Positions 42,821-52,564 of a stretch of DNA of 64,000 bases are shown piece by piece. Location of the stretch: assembly GCF_029433095.1 (NCBI RefSeq), contig NZ_JARNTX010000004.1:372001-436000 (forward strand). The letters run 5' to 3'. The stretch comes from Hymenobacter sp. YC55 (GTDB taxonomy: Bacteria; Bacteroidota; Bacteroidia; Cytophagales; Hymenobacteraceae). The first letter of the stretch is position 1; every line of letters starts with the position of its first letter. The position numbers and the translations under genes were made by a program. A model generated the notes under the pieces. That model saw only the letters and a list, made by a program, of their open reading frames with translations. It was not told where the DNA came from and made no database searches.

Positions 42821-43740
42821 ATTCCGGTGGGCCACCAGCTACTGCGGCTCTCGAACCGCTGCTTGAAGCCAGTCCAGCCTTGCAAGCCCCCGGTGTGCAC
42901 CGCTACCACCGTAGAGCCTGCCTCGAAGTAGTCTTGCCGCAGCAAATCCAAGATGCCATACAACAGCTTGCCCGTATAGATAGGGTCGAGCAGTACACCG
43001 TGCCGAGCTTCAAAATCTTCGATAAACCGGAGTAGCTCCGCCGAGAAATGTGCGTACCCGCCGAAATGATACTCGGTGCGCAATTCGTAGCTGCTATGGG
43101 TTTGGCCGGTGGCAGCCTGCGTTAGCTGGTCGATGTCAGACCGGAGAAACTCGCCGCCTTTCAGGGCCGATACACCTACTGCTTGGCGCTGACCTAACGC
43201 CGTCAGCAAGCCGGCCAAAGTGCCGCCCGTACCGCAGGCCACGCAGAGGTAATCGAAGTTTGTTTCCGCAGCCAGTTCCGTCACCAACTCGGCGCAGCCC
43301 GGCAAGGCCAACACGTTGGAACCACCCTCAGGGATGACATAAGCCGGGCCCGTTTCGCGTAGCAGTTCGGCCAGAAAGGCTGGCTCTTGCTTGCGGCGGT
43401 AGGTGCTGCGGTCGAGGTAGCGCAGGTGCATACCTTCGGCCACGACGCGGGCTAGCGTGGAGTTGAGCGGTAATGTTTCTTCCCCGCGGATAACGCCAAT
43501 AGTACGCCAACCCTGCAATCGGCCCGCAGCCGCCACGGCGGCTATGTGGTTGGAAAAAGCGCCCCCGAACGTCAGCAGTGTGTCATAGCCTTGCTGCCGG
43601 GCTTCCATCAAGTTGTATTTCAGCTTGCGCCACTTGTTGCCGGGTAGCTCCGGATGGGCCAGATCGTCGCGCAGCAGCAGCAGCCGAATGCCACGACGTT
43701 CCGCTTCGGGTTCTGCTAGTTGTTGAATGATCATGCCCAT
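42817..43740 (-). CDS. PLP-dependent D-cysteine desulfhydrase / ACC deaminase family enzyme
   Basis: The 307-residue enzyme of fold type II has the cofactor lysine segment LPGNKWRKLKYNL (about 33-45), LLTFGGAFSNHIAAVAAAG (about 55-73), the phosphate-binding CGTGGTLAGLL (about 168-178) and TGKLLYGILDLL near the end. Family members break down D-cysteine to H2S, pyruvate and ammonia, or ACC to 2-oxobutyrate; the sequence alone does not decide. The start codon lies 26 bases after the hairpin that ends yfhO transcription. Confidence 0.87.
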   Translation of the reverse strand: MGMIIQQLAEPEAERRGIRLLLLRDDLAHPELPGNKWRKLKYNLMEARQQGYDTLLTFGGAFSNHIAAVAAAGRLQGWRTIGVIRGEETLPLNSTLARVVAEGMHLRYLDRSTYRRKQEPAFLAELLRETGPAYVIPEGGSNVLALPGCAELVTELAAETNFDYLCVACGTGGTLAGLLTALGQRQAVGVSALKGGEFLRSDIDQLTQAATGQTHSSYELRTEYHFGGYAHFSAELLRFIEDFEARHGVLLDPIYTGKLLYGILDLLRQDYFEAGSTVVAVHTGGLQGWTGFKQRFESRSSWWPTGI

Positions 43741-43766
43741 ATAGTTTTCACCGCGGCTCAGGGCCT

Positions 43767-43828
43767 AAAAGGGAGCAGGGTCTGGCAGTGTCATTCAAAT
43801 GAAACACTGCCAGACCCTGCTCCCTTTT
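43767..43828 (-). terminator. Long hairpin terminator after yfhO-like gene
   Basis: Perfect 25-base arms (AAAAGGGAGCAGGGTCTGGC plus five more) with a 12-base loop, and four T at the 3' end on the minus strand. It lies 19 bases past the stop of the YfhO gene. Confidence 0.85.
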
Positions 43829-43846
43829 AAGTTGGTCCTTGCCAAT

Positions 43847-46453
43847 CTATACGAAAGATGGCTCCGGAGTGCTTTTACGCCGCACGGCATATACCACCGC
43901 GCCCACCAGCGCCAGAATCAGCAGCACCGACGACACCAAGGATACGGTGTTGCCGATGGCGTACTCGGTTGGCTCGAACTTGAACTCGATGGTGTGAGTG
44001 CCCGCCGGCAGGGGCATGGCGCGCAGCACGTAGTTGGCGCGCACATACGGCACCTTTTTGCCGTCGAGGTAAGCATTCCAGCCGTCGGCGTAATAGATTT
44101 CCGAGAACACCACGAAGGCATCGGCCGTGGCGGTGGCACGGTAGGTTAGCGCATCGGGCTCGTACTTGGTGAGGGCAATGGTAGAGCCGGGCGCGTTGTA
44201 GCTGGTTTTGTTTAGCGGGAACTTCGATGCATCGACTACCGCGGTAGTGGCCGTATTGAGATTGGTCAAAGCGTTGATTTCCTGGTCGGGGTTCTGCACT
44301 TTCTGCACTTCGTTTACAAACCACGCATTGCCCAGAGCGCCAGGGTTGCGCTGCGCCTGCTCGGGCTGGCCGGGTTGCCCTTCCTGGCTGGCTGGCTGCG
44401 CGGGCTGAATGATGTAGCGCGTGTTCAGCATGTTCAGCACCTGCAAGTTGTTGCGCGAAATTTGCCGCTCAATCAGCTCCTGATAGCGCCGCAGTTTGGC
44501 GCCGTGATAGCCCCCAATGCTCTTATGGAAGTACGAGGTCTGCGCTTCGTTGAACGGGTTTGCCAAGTTGAGTACTCGGTAGCTGAGGTCCTTGTCTTGC
44601 AAAATCTGCTGATCGGCGGCCGAAGGCACAAACTGCTGCGCTACGGTCTCGTTTTGAAAGTTAGCCTCGTTGAGGTAGCGCTTATCAACGCCCCATAAAT
44701 CTACCAGCGTTAGAACAGCCACTAGCGCGCCCGCTGCGGCCGCCGACAACTTGCGCTGCAAATAGAACCAGAGCGCACCGGCTGCCAACAAGATGAACAC
44801 GATAGAGCGGAGCACATCGGCGCGCATAAGCGAGGCACGGTCTTGGCGCAAAGCGTCTACCGGGAAACCCTGCTGCTGCAGCTGCGCATCAATCGGCGAC
44901 GAAAAATCGGCGCCTAATCCAGCCAGGAACGCCAGTACGCAGACGCCTACCGTAACACCGAGCGCCAGCAGAACCTTGCGCTTGAGGTCGGCGGTTTCGG
45001 GCGCGTCGGTGGTTTTGGCCGTGAGGGCCGCTAAGCTTGGGTGGGTGCTGGCACCCGCCACTGGCTTGCTAGCTACGCGGTTCCGCAGCACGCGGCCGAG
45101 TGCCAGCACGGCCAGCAAGGGCATTGCTAGTTGCGCAATTACGAGAGCCATACTCACTGCCCGGAACTTGTTGTAGCCGGGGAAGTAGTCAAACATCAAG
45201 TAGTTGAATGTCTCGAAGTTCTTGCCCCAAGCCAGCATCAACGAAAGCAGCGTGCCGGCCGCCAGCCAAGTGCGCGTCCGTCGATCAGCCACTAGGAGCC
45301 CTAGTACAAACAGGAAGCAGACGATGGCGCCTACATACACCGGGCCGCTGGTAATGGGCTGGTCGCCCCAGTATGTGGGCATGTGAGCCAGGTAGTCGCT
45401 GAGTTGAACCGGCGGGAGGCCCAGACCACTAAGCGCTTTGCCGGTGGCCGAATTGTCGCTCAGCTTCATTTGGGAAGCACCGCCGTAGAAGTTCGGAATC
45501 AGCAGGGTGATGGTTTCACCGATACCGTAGCTGTAGCTGAACGCATATTCCCGGTCCAGACCCGAGCCGCCAGTACCGCCGTCGTCGCCGGCGGGTGGGG
45601 CTTGTTCACCGGGAGCTGCTGGAGCGGGTGTTTTCAGTTCCGAACGGCCCCGGATGCTGTACTTACCATATTCAGCAGTGGTGTAGAGACGGCCGAAGCT
45701 CACGCCAACAGCCAACAGGGCAGCCACCCCTAGTAGCACCGAACGCCCCAAGAAATCAGCGAGACGCTTCTCGCGCACCGCAAAAATCAATTCTACCACC
45801 CCGAATACCAGTACCAGCAGCAGCAGATAATACGTGATTTGCAAGTGGTTGGAGCGCACATTCATGGCCAGCCCCAAAGCAAACAAGACCGTGCCCAACC
45901 ACTTGTTGCGCCGAAACGCCACCAGCAAACCAGCCAGCACCAGCGGCGCATAGGCCAGCGCTAGGCTCTTAGTATTATGACCAGCGGCCAGAATTACAAT
46001 GTTGTAGCTCGTGAAACCTAGCGCTATGGCGCCCACGCCACTCACGGTAGGCGAGAGACCCAAGGCCACAAATAAGATATAGCCGCACAGCAGCGCCAAA
46101 AACAGGTTGGCTACCACTGCCGGCATGCCCAGCGTGAAGATGGTGTGCAGGTAGTTGCTTAAGTCGCCAGGGAAGCGGGTGCTGATGAGGTAGGTTGGCA
46201 TCCCCGAAAACATGGAGTTGGTCCAGAGGACTTCGTGGCCGGCTGCCCGTGCCAACTGTAACTCATGCGCGCCCCCGTTGAACTGCACAATGTCGTGCTG
46301 GCTTAGCGTTTTGCCTTCGAAAACGATAGGGGAGAAGTAGAGCACAGCCAGCCCCATGAAAATCAGCACGGCCAGCAGGTGGGGCAGTGCCCGCTGCCAC
46401 AGCGGCGCGGCAACCGGCACAACGGCCGTTGGTGCAGAGGAAACGGTAGTCAT
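43847..46453 (-). CDS. YfhO-family membrane protein
   Basis: An 868-residue membrane protein with about 12 helices and a C-terminal periplasmic domain. The first loop SPIVFEGKTLSQHDIVQFNGGAHEL and later GHNTKSLALAYAPLVLAG are typical of YfhO proteins in Bacteroidota. The end contains FSEIYYADGWNAYLDGKKV, the conserved soluble-domain motif. YfhO in Gram-positive bacteria is linked to glycosylation of lipoteichoic acid; in Bacteroidota the role is unknown. It probably has a GT-C type fold. A minus-strand TACCTTCG at 46586-46593 may be its promoter. Confidence 0.88.
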   Translation of the reverse strand: MTTVSSAPTAVVPVAAPLWQRALPHLLAVLIFMGLAVLYFSPIVFEGKTLSQHDIVQFNGGAHELQLARAAGHEVLWTNSMFSGMPTYLISTRFPGDLSNYLHTIFTLGMPAVVANLFLALLCGYILFVALGLSPTVSGVGAIALGFTSYNIVILAAGHNTKSLALAYAPLVLAGLLVAFRRNKWLGTVLFALGLAMNVRSNHLQITYYLLLLVLVFGVVELIFAVREKRLADFLGRSVLLGVAALLAVGVSFGRLYTTAEYGKYSIRGRSELKTPAPAAPGEQAPPAGDDGGTGGSGLDREYAFSYSYGIGETITLLIPNFYGGASQMKLSDNSATGKALSGLGLPPVQLSDYLAHMPTYWGDQPITSGPVYVGAIVCFLFVLGLLVADRRTRTWLAAGTLLSLMLAWGKNFETFNYLMFDYFPGYNKFRAVSMALVIAQLAMPLLAVLALGRVLRNRVASKPVAGASTHPSLAALTAKTTDAPETADLKRKVLLALGVTVGVCVLAFLAGLGADFSSPIDAQLQQQGFPVDALRQDRASLMRADVLRSIVFILLAAGALWFYLQRKLSAAAAGALVAVLTLVDLWGVDKRYLNEANFQNETVAQQFVPSAADQQILQDKDLSYRVLNLANPFNEAQTSYFHKSIGGYHGAKLRRYQELIERQISRNNLQVLNMLNTRYIIQPAQPASQEGQPGQPEQAQRNPGALGNAWFVNEVQKVQNPDQEINALTNLNTATTAVVDASKFPLNKTSYNAPGSTIALTKYEPDALTYRATATADAFVVFSEIYYADGWNAYLDGKKVPYVRANYVLRAMPLPAGTHTIEFKFEPTEYAIGNTVSLVSSVLLILALVGAVVYAVRRKSTPEPSFV

Positions 46454-46607
46454 TAGCAGGAGAATATGAAATTCAGGTACTGATACATAAGCAGCAAGTA
46501 GTTAGGCTAGTGTTTGGCGCATGTTTGTGGAAGCTTGCCTTCTGCCCCACGCCCTCACCCATAAGCCGTACTACTTCAAAAGCGCCCGAAGGTAACAACG
46601 ATACGCC

Positions 46608-47546
46608 TCACCCCCTAGCTTCCTGCCCTTGCGAGGAACGCACAAGAGAATCAGGCACTTTACCAAACGTCAAATTCAGGTTGTAGAGTGCCACCGACAG
46701 CAAAATCACCCCGTAGGCCACGGCTTGCGTAAGAGAGGCTTCTTCCCCGAAGTACAGAAAAGCCAGCGCAAAGCTTACAATCGGGTTTGTGTACATCAGA
46801 ATGCCGACCGTGCCGGAGGGTAGTGCATTGAGGGCGTACAAGTTCAGGAACAGCGGAAACACCGTGAATCCCACGCTCAGAATAGCCGCAAACAGCAACA
46901 AATGCGCATCGGCAAAGCCAGCGAGAGGTTGCGCTCCTAGCAGCGGTGCCAGAGGGAGCACTACCAACGAAGCCAGCCCTAGCTGCACCGTAAGCAGCAC
47001 CAGCCGGTCGTAGCCTTGCAGGCGACGCTGCGTAATGAGGTAGAGCGCATATGTAAAGGCCACTACCAAGCTCATCAAGAGCGTCCGCAGCTCACCAACT
47101 CCCAACAGAGCGCAGCTTAGGGCACTTAGACCGATGGCTACCCACTGGTTGGGGCGCAGCTTTTCACCTAGCAAAGCAAACCCAAGCAGGGCCGTGAGGA
47201 TGGGGCAGATCAGGTAGGCAAATGAACCGGCCTGCACGCTTACTTCGTTGACCACATAAATGAACAACAGCCAGTTGGCGGTCAGCAATAAGCCGCCCAC
47301 TATTGTGCTGGTGGCCACGCGCCGCCGCTCCGCGGTAGCTGCCGTTTGCCACTGCTGTACTACGGCGCGCACCGCCGCCCGTCGGCCCAAACCATGGATC
47401 AGCAGGAGTAGCACCAAAGAAAGCAGGATGCGGAAAAACAGGATTTGGCCGCTGGCATAGCCAGTAAGCATCCGCAAGGGAATCGGGAAGAAGCCCCAGA
47501 CAAGGAAAGCCGCCAGCGCGGCCAAGTGGTGACGAGAAAGTTTCAA
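46608..47546 (-). CDS. rarD: RarD-type EamA transporter
   Basis: The protein of about 312 residues has ten helices in two EamA-like halves. HHLAALAAFLVWGFFPIPLRML at the start and ILFFRILLSLVLLL are characteristic of RarD-type proteins, which export small metabolites. The start is probably TTG 47546 (MKLSRHHLAAL). The upstream ATG at 47603 lies before the -7 promoter element at 47574-47581 and cannot be in the transcript from it. The gene is divergent from murF-alr. Confidence 0.82.
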   Translation of the reverse strand: MKLSRHHLAALAAFLVWGFFPIPLRMLTGYASGQILFFRILLSLVLLLLIHGLGRRAAVRAVVQQWQTAATAERRRVATSTIVGGLLLTANWLLFIYVVNEVSVQAGSFAYLICPILTALLGFALLGEKLRPNQWVAIGLSALSCALLGVGELRTLLMSLVVAFTYALYLITQRRLQGYDRLVLLTVQLGLASLVVLPLAPLLGAQPLAGFADAHLLLFAAILSVGFTVFPLFLNLYALNALPSGTVGILMYTNPIVSFALAFLYFGEEASLTQAVAYGVILLSVALYNLNLTFGKVPDSLVRSSQGQEARG

Positions 47547-47573
47547 GTAGCGGTAGTAATAAGAAGCAAGCCG

Positions 47574-47581
47574 CAAAGGTA
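47574..47581 (-). promoter_or_regulatory. -7 promoter element for rarD
   Basis: The minus strand reads TACCTTTG, an exact TAnnTTTG match. It predicts a transcript start near 47567, about 20 bases before TTG 47546. Confidence 0.65.
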
Positions 47582-47629
47582 CGGGCCTTCCCGCGAAGCG
47601 CATACCCCGTGCGACTCTTCGTTCTGCTT

Positions 47630-47637
47630 TACCTTTG
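47630..47637 (+). promoter_or_regulatory. -7 promoter element for murF-alr
   Basis: TACCTTTG on the plus strand, eight bases before ATG 47645. The short gap implies a very short leader or leaderless transcript. No clear -33 TTG was found. Confidence 0.6.
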
Positions 47638-47644
47638 CCTCATC

Positions 47645-50140
47645 ATGCTTGATTTCGCCGACCTCCCTGCCCTCACTCACGGCACCTTGCTTTCCACTCC
47701 CGCTGGCCCCGCGCCTCTGCACCACCTGCTGCTTGATAGCCGCCGCGTCGGGCAGGCGGCGGGCAGCTTGTTTTTCGCGCTGCGCGGGCCCCAGCACAAC
47801 GGCCACTTGTACTTACCCGAGCTCTACCAGCGCGGGGTACGGCTATTTGTAGTTGACAGCCAAGAGGAAATCCCAGGCGGTTTGGCAGCGTATCCCGAAG
47901 CAGGGTTTCTACTTGTCGGTGAGGCCTTAACGGCCTTGCAAACTGTAGCCGCCGAGCATCGGCGCCACTTCCGCCTGCCGGTGCTTGGCATCACGGGCTC
48001 CAACGGCAAAACCATTGTGAAAGAATGGCTGGCGCAGTTGCTGGCCCCCGATGAGTTGATTTGCAAGAGCCCCCGTTCCTACAACTCGCAAGTAGGCGTG
48101 CCGCTGAGCGTATGGGAGCTAAACGCTACGCATACGCTTGGCATCTTTGAAGCGGGTATTTCGGAGCGCGGCGAAATGGCTCGTTTGGCCCGCGTGATAC
48201 AGCCTACGTTGGGGTTGTTCACCAACATCGGTACCGCTCACGACGCTGGTTTTGCCAATCACTTAGAGAAAGTAGAAGAGAAGATGCAACTCTTCCTCGG
48301 CGTAGACACGCTGTTCTACTGCCTCGACCACGAGTTGATTCACGAAGTTGTGCAGCGGCATCTGCCCGAGCACCGCACCTTCACGTGGAGCCGCCAGCAG
48401 CTGCACCAGGCGAATGTGGCCATAACGGTAGCCGAAGCCTCCGCCGACCGCACCGTGGTGCGCGTAAACCTAGCCCGCCCGCTGCCGCAAGAGCATACCT
48501 TCACACTGCCATTCGCCGACGAGCCTTCGGTGGAAAATGCGCTGCACGCCTTATCGGTGTTACTGTGGCACCAAGTACCGGCTGCCGAAATCCAGCACCG
48601 CCTCGACCGACTCCACCCGGTGGCCATGCGCCTGGAAATGAAGCAGGCCCTCAACGACTGCTACGTTCTCGACGACACTTACAACAACGACCTTGCGGGG
48701 CTTAACCTCGCCCTCGATGCGCTAGCCCGTCAGCCCCGCCGCGGCCGCCGCACCCTTATCTTAAGCGACGTGCTGGAATCGGGCCTTGCTGGCGCCGACC
48801 TCTACGCCCGCGTAGCCGCCCGGCTAGCTACGCACGGCGTCGAGCGGTTGGTAGGTATTGGCTCCGAGATTCAACAGCACCAAGCGGTTTTCCAGACGGT
48901 GCACACTGCTTTCTACGATACCACCGACGATTTTCTACGCAGTTTTCAGCCCGACACCTTTCGGCAGGAAACCATCTTGGTGAAGGGCGCGCGCCGGTTT
49001 GGGTTCGAGCGGATTGTAGCGGCCTTTCAGCAGAAAATTCACGGCACGGTGCTCGAGGTGAACCTAGAAGCCCTAGTTCAGAACTTGAACTTCTACCGCA
49101 GCCGCATAAAGCCAGGTACCAAGCTCATGGTAATGGTGAAGGCCTTCGCCTATGGTAGTGGTTCCTACGAAGTAGCCAACCTGCTGCAGTTTCACCGCGT
49201 CGACTACCTCGCGGTGGCCTACACCGACGAGGGCGTGGATTTACGCCAGAACGGTATTAGCCTACCCATCATGGTGATGAATCCCTCGCCCGATGCTTTC
49301 CAGGTGCTGCGTCAGTATCATTTGGAGCCCGAAATATATTCTTTCGAGCGACTCCACGACTATTTAGCTGCCGCTCGTCAGCAGCCGTTGCCTGCCATTC
49401 ACCTCAAGCTCGATACCGGCATGCGCCGCTTAGGCTTTGCAGAGTCTGACTTGCCGGAGCTGTGCAGCTTACTACGCGAAAATGCCACCCACTTGCGCGT
49501 CGCCAGTGCCCTTACCCATCTAGCTGGCGCCGATGAAGAGCAACACAACAGCTTTTCGCAGCAGCAGCTAGCCGCTTTCCAGCGCATGACGCCATTGCTT
49601 GAAGAAACCCTCGGTTACCCTATACTCAAGCATGCACTCAATTCGGCTGGTATCCTGCGGTTTCCGGAGGCGCAGTTCGATATGGTGCGTTTGGGTATCG
49701 GTCTTTATGGGGTGGAAGCCACCGGGCGCGAGCAAGAAGCTTTGCATCCTGTAAGTTCTCTTCGCACTACTATTTCGCAGGTGAAAACGCTACCACCCGG
49801 CGAGACTGTCGGCTATGGTCGTCGGGGCCAAGCCGTCGATTACGAGCGGCGCATTGCCACCTTGGCTATCGGTTATGCCGATGGCTACGACCGGCGCTTT
49901 AGCAATGGTGCCGGCGAGGTAGTCGTGCGAGGGCAGCGCGCACCCATCATCGGCAATGTGTGCATGGATATGTGCATGGTTGATGTAACCCAAATTGCGG
50001 CAGCGCAGGCCGGCGACACAGCGGAAATATTCGGTTCGCAATTGCCGCTGTCGGAACTAGCAGGGCGTATTGGCACCATTCCATACGAGCTATTAACCAA
50101 CGTGAGTGAACGAGTAAAACGAGTGTTTTTTGCAGAATAA
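47645..50140 (+). CDS. Bifunctional MurF / alanine racemase
   Basis: One polypeptide of about 831 residues joins two cell-wall steps: alanine racemase makes D-alanine, and MurF adds D-Ala-D-Ala to UDP-MurNAc-tripeptide. The MurF part (about 1-455) has the P-loop GITGSNGKTIVKEWL near residues 116-130. The racemase part begins HGTVLEVNLEALVQNLNFYR, with the PLP lysine in MVMVKAFAYGSGSYE, and ends RAPIIGNVCMDMCMVDVT. This fusion is well known in Bacteroidota. ATG 47645 follows the -7 element by eight bases; the TTG at 47609 would lie upstream of it. Confidence 0.93.
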   Translation: MLDFADLPALTHGTLLSTPAGPAPLHHLLLDSRRVGQAAGSLFFALRGPQHNGHLYLPELYQRGVRLFVVDSQEEIPGGLAAYPEAGFLLVGEALTALQTVAAEHRRHFRLPVLGITGSNGKTIVKEWLAQLLAPDELICKSPRSYNSQVGVPLSVWELNATHTLGIFEAGISERGEMARLARVIQPTLGLFTNIGTAHDAGFANHLEKVEEKMQLFLGVDTLFYCLDHELIHEVVQRHLPEHRTFTWSRQQLHQANVAITVAEASADRTVVRVNLARPLPQEHTFTLPFADEPSVENALHALSVLLWHQVPAAEIQHRLDRLHPVAMRLEMKQALNDCYVLDDTYNNDLAGLNLALDALARQPRRGRRTLILSDVLESGLAGADLYARVAARLATHGVERLVGIGSEIQQHQAVFQTVHTAFYDTTDDFLRSFQPDTFRQETILVKGARRFGFERIVAAFQQKIHGTVLEVNLEALVQNLNFYRSRIKPGTKLMVMVKAFAYGSGSYEVANLLQFHRVDYLAVAYTDEGVDLRQNGISLPIMVMNPSPDAFQVLRQYHLEPEIYSFERLHDYLAAARQQPLPAIHLKLDTGMRRLGFAESDLPELCSLLRENATHLRVASALTHLAGADEEQHNSFSQQQLAAFQRMTPLLEETLGYPILKHALNSAGILRFPEAQFDMVRLGIGLYGVEATGREQEALHPVSSLRTTISQVKTLPPGETVGYGRRGQAVDYERRIATLAIGYADGYDRRFSNGAGEVVVRGQRAPIIGNVCMDMCMVDVTQIAAAQAGDTAEIFGSQLPLSELAGRIGTIPYELLTNVSERVKRVFFAE

Positions 50141-50307
50141 CAAGAGGTGTAAAATTCATCAAAACAGTTATTGTTAGAAAAATAGTAAGCGGAGAACAAG
50201 ATAAACCAAGTATCTTGCGTGAAAGTGAGTGCTTGTCCTATAAAGAGGATTTGCCCTGTTTTTAATTCTTTTTAGATTCTATAGTTGTATTCCACTACTC
50301 CGCTTCA

Positions 50308-51702
50308 ATGAGAAAGTTCATTCATTCGTGTCTGTCGCGCTTGTGTCTGTCGCTGCTGCTGTGGACTCTAAGTGCATCGGTAACGATAGCTGCCCCTGCT
50401 TTGGATGGCTTGTGGAAAGGTCCACTCAAGATGCCCGGTGGGCAGTTGGAAGTAATATTCCGGCTCGTTAGTCTTACTGGCGGCTCATACTTTGCTACTC
50501 TTGATGTGCCCATGCAAAAAGTTAGTCGCATGGCAGTGCAGGTCGAAGTGCGGAACGACACCGTAATCTTCGCGGCCGAAGAAGCTGGTAGTCGTTTTGT
50601 GGGTAAGATGGCCGCTGACGGAAAAAAAGTAGTAGGTGTTTGGCGTCAGCCCGGGTACGAATCGCCGCTGACTCTTAACTTCTCCCCGGCAGCCATTGAT
50701 ACGGCGCCTAAGGCGCGGCTTACACCACCTTACCGGGAGGAGGAAGTAGTGTACACGAATACGCCGGTGAACCTGCGCTTGGGAGGGATGCTAACCGTGC
50801 CCGCTGGCCCAGGACCATTTCCAGCCGTAGTTTTAGTTTCTGATGCGGGCCCTCAAGACCGAGACGCTACTACGGGTGAGTACCGTCCTATGGGAGCCTT
50901 AGCTGATTACCTAACCCGGCGGGGTATTGCCGTACTTCGCTTTGATGATCGGGGAGTTGGGGTATCCGGCGGTGATTTCAACACCACTCCTCCTAGCGAG
51001 CTAGTAACTGACGTACAGGCAGGACTCAACTACCTGCGCACCCGCCCCGAAATAGACGGTACTCGGATTGGGGTGATAGGGCACGGCCAGGGTGGTAATG
51101 TGGCCCTATTGACAGCTAGCCAACCATTGCCACCTGCTTTTGTAGTGACATTAGCTGCCTATGGTTTACCAGGTAACACTGTTATTTTACAGCAGCAACA
51201 AGCTATTCTGCGAGCAATTGGAGTGCAGGAGCCTGATGTAGTTGCCTTCAGCAAGCAGCAGCAGGCTATGCAGGAAGTAGTGCGCATGACGCCAGATATA
51301 AAGAAGGCACGTAGCATTTTGGTGCGCATGATGCGGAAAAATGATGCTACTCTCGATAGTGTAACTGCGCAGAACCGTGCCAATGAATTGACGTCTTTCC
51401 ATTACCGGAATTTCCTAAATTTCAATCCCACGATTCTTCTTGATGAAGTGAAGTGTCCGGTGTTACTACTGAACGGAACGGCCGACTTAAACGTAGCCGC
51501 GGATGCCAACCTAACTCCTCTTGCTAAAGCACTGCATAATAGCCGCGACCTGACTAGTAAAAAGTTGTCAGGCGTGAACCATCAATTCCAGGGCGAGCCC
51601 ACAGAGTGGGCGCTAGTCAACGGTCAGCGACGCGAAACCTTTTCGGCAGCGGCACTTGAATTCATTCGAAGCTGGATAACTGTTCGAGCACAAGTGAAGT
51701 AG
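50308..51702 (+). CDS. Secreted S33-like alpha/beta hydrolase lacking its serine nucleophile
   Basis: The 464-residue protein has a signal peptide (to about 29), a beta-rich N-terminal domain (about 30-135) as in related exported hydrolases, and an alpha/beta-hydrolase domain. The latter shows PFPAVVLVSDAGPQDRD, GIAVLRFDDRGVGVSGGDF and VLLLNGTADLNVAA, with the acid and SGVNHQF with the histidine. The nucleophile elbow reads GHGQGG instead of GHSQGG: codon 260 is GGC (Gly), one base from AGC (Ser). Normal serine hydrolysis is therefore not expected. A hairpin follows the gene. Confidence 0.83.
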   Translation: MRKFIHSCLSRLCLSLLLWTLSASVTIAAPALDGLWKGPLKMPGGQLEVIFRLVSLTGGSYFATLDVPMQKVSRMAVQVEVRNDTVIFAAEEAGSRFVGKMAADGKKVVGVWRQPGYESPLTLNFSPAAIDTAPKARLTPPYREEEVVYTNTPVNLRLGGMLTVPAGPGPFPAVVLVSDAGPQDRDATTGEYRPMGALADYLTRRGIAVLRFDDRGVGVSGGDFNTTPPSELVTDVQAGLNYLRTRPEIDGTRIGVIGHGQGGNVALLTASQPLPPAFVVTLAAYGLPGNTVILQQQQAILRAIGVQEPDVVAFSKQQQAMQEVVRMTPDIKKARSILVRMMRKNDATLDSVTAQNRANELTSFHYRNFLNFNPTILLDEVKCPVLLLNGTADLNVAADANLTPLAKALHNSRDLTSKKLSGVNHQFQGEPTEWALVNGQRRETFSAAALEFIRSWITVRAQVK

Positions 51703-51729
51703 CCCCTCTACAACAAGCTCTATTTACCT

Positions 51730-51774
51730 GCCGGGCCCGGTACGTGCACTATGTGGCATGCTACCGGGCCCGGC
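51730..51774 (+). terminator. GC-rich hairpin after the S33-like gene
   Basis: Arms GCCGGGCCCGGTA and complement, loop of 19 bases. Only a short T stretch (TGTTTG) follows, so it is a probable but not certain terminator. Confidence 0.6.
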
Positions 51775-51869
51775 GCTGTTTGCGCTGTATATAGCCAACC
51801 TCTAGTGCTTGCCTGCGTAAGCGCTTCAAATTCTCCTTTTCCCACATAACCACTCAAACGCCTTTTGTT

Positions 51870-52502
51870 ATGAAAAAGACTCTCTTCTCGGCCTTAGCTC
51901 TAACGGCCCTATTTGCATCGTCTTGCAACGACTTGAAAAAGCCTCAAGAGAAAGATGAACCTCAAGAAGCTACCACCGACACAGCAGTCGTGTATCGTGA
52001 AGGAGCTTCGGTAGCTGACGCTGCTAAGGGTGCCGCCAACAGCGCTGCTAACTCTGTGGATGCTGCCTGGGATATGACCAAAGCCAAGCTGGCGGACGTG
52101 AAATACGAGGAAATTGATTTGCCTGAAATTTCGGTCCGCGGTGACGACAAATACAGTGTATACGGCTTGGAAGAGACTGTTTTGTTTGACACCGACAAAG
52201 CCACCATCAAGCCGACTGCTACGCGTGCTTTATCTGAAATAGGAGGCTCTATCGGGCGCCGTTACGGTAAAAGCCAAGTTCGCGTTATGGGATTTGCCGA
52301 TTCTCGCGGTGATAAAAATTACAATAAGGAGCTAAGCGCCCAACGTGCCGAAGCGGTACGAAACTGGCTTACTTCCAACGCTAGCATCAGCGCCGATCGT
52401 ATCAGCATCGAGCCTATGGGCGAGGCGGCTCCTGTTGCTAGCAATGCTACTCCTGAAGGACGCCAGCAGAACCGGCGTGTAGAAATCGCAGTCATCAAAT
52501 AA
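51870..52502 (+). CDS. OmpA-family lipoprotein
   Basis: The 210-residue protein starts with a lipoprotein signal ending ALFASSC (lipidated C19). A charged, alanine-rich linker follows, then an OmpA C-terminal peptidoglycan-binding domain (about 105-210) with VLFDTDKATIKPTATRALSE, GFADSRGDKNYNKELSAQRA and NRRVEIAVIK. The conserved aspartate and arginine that bind diaminopimelate are present (GFADSRG, AQRA). It probably tethers the outer membrane to the wall. A bidirectional terminator follows. Confidence 0.92.
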   Translation: MKKTLFSALALTALFASSCNDLKKPQEKDEPQEATTDTAVVYREGASVADAAKGAANSAANSVDAAWDMTKAKLADVKYEEIDLPEISVRGDDKYSVYGLEETVLFDTDKATIKPTATRALSEIGGSIGRRYGKSQVRVMGFADSRGDKNYNKELSAQRAEAVRNWLTSNASISADRISIEPMGEAAPVASNATPEGRQQNRRVEIAVIK

Positions 52503-52564
52503 TAAAATAAGTCAATAAGTGCTGGCTCGTAAAAAGACGTGCTAGCACAGAACTCTGACGCAAA

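Noticed and set aside
43767..43828. Perfect 25-bp hairpin considered as a mobile or repeat element
   Set aside because: Position just after a stop codon and the terminal T run fit an ordinary terminator.
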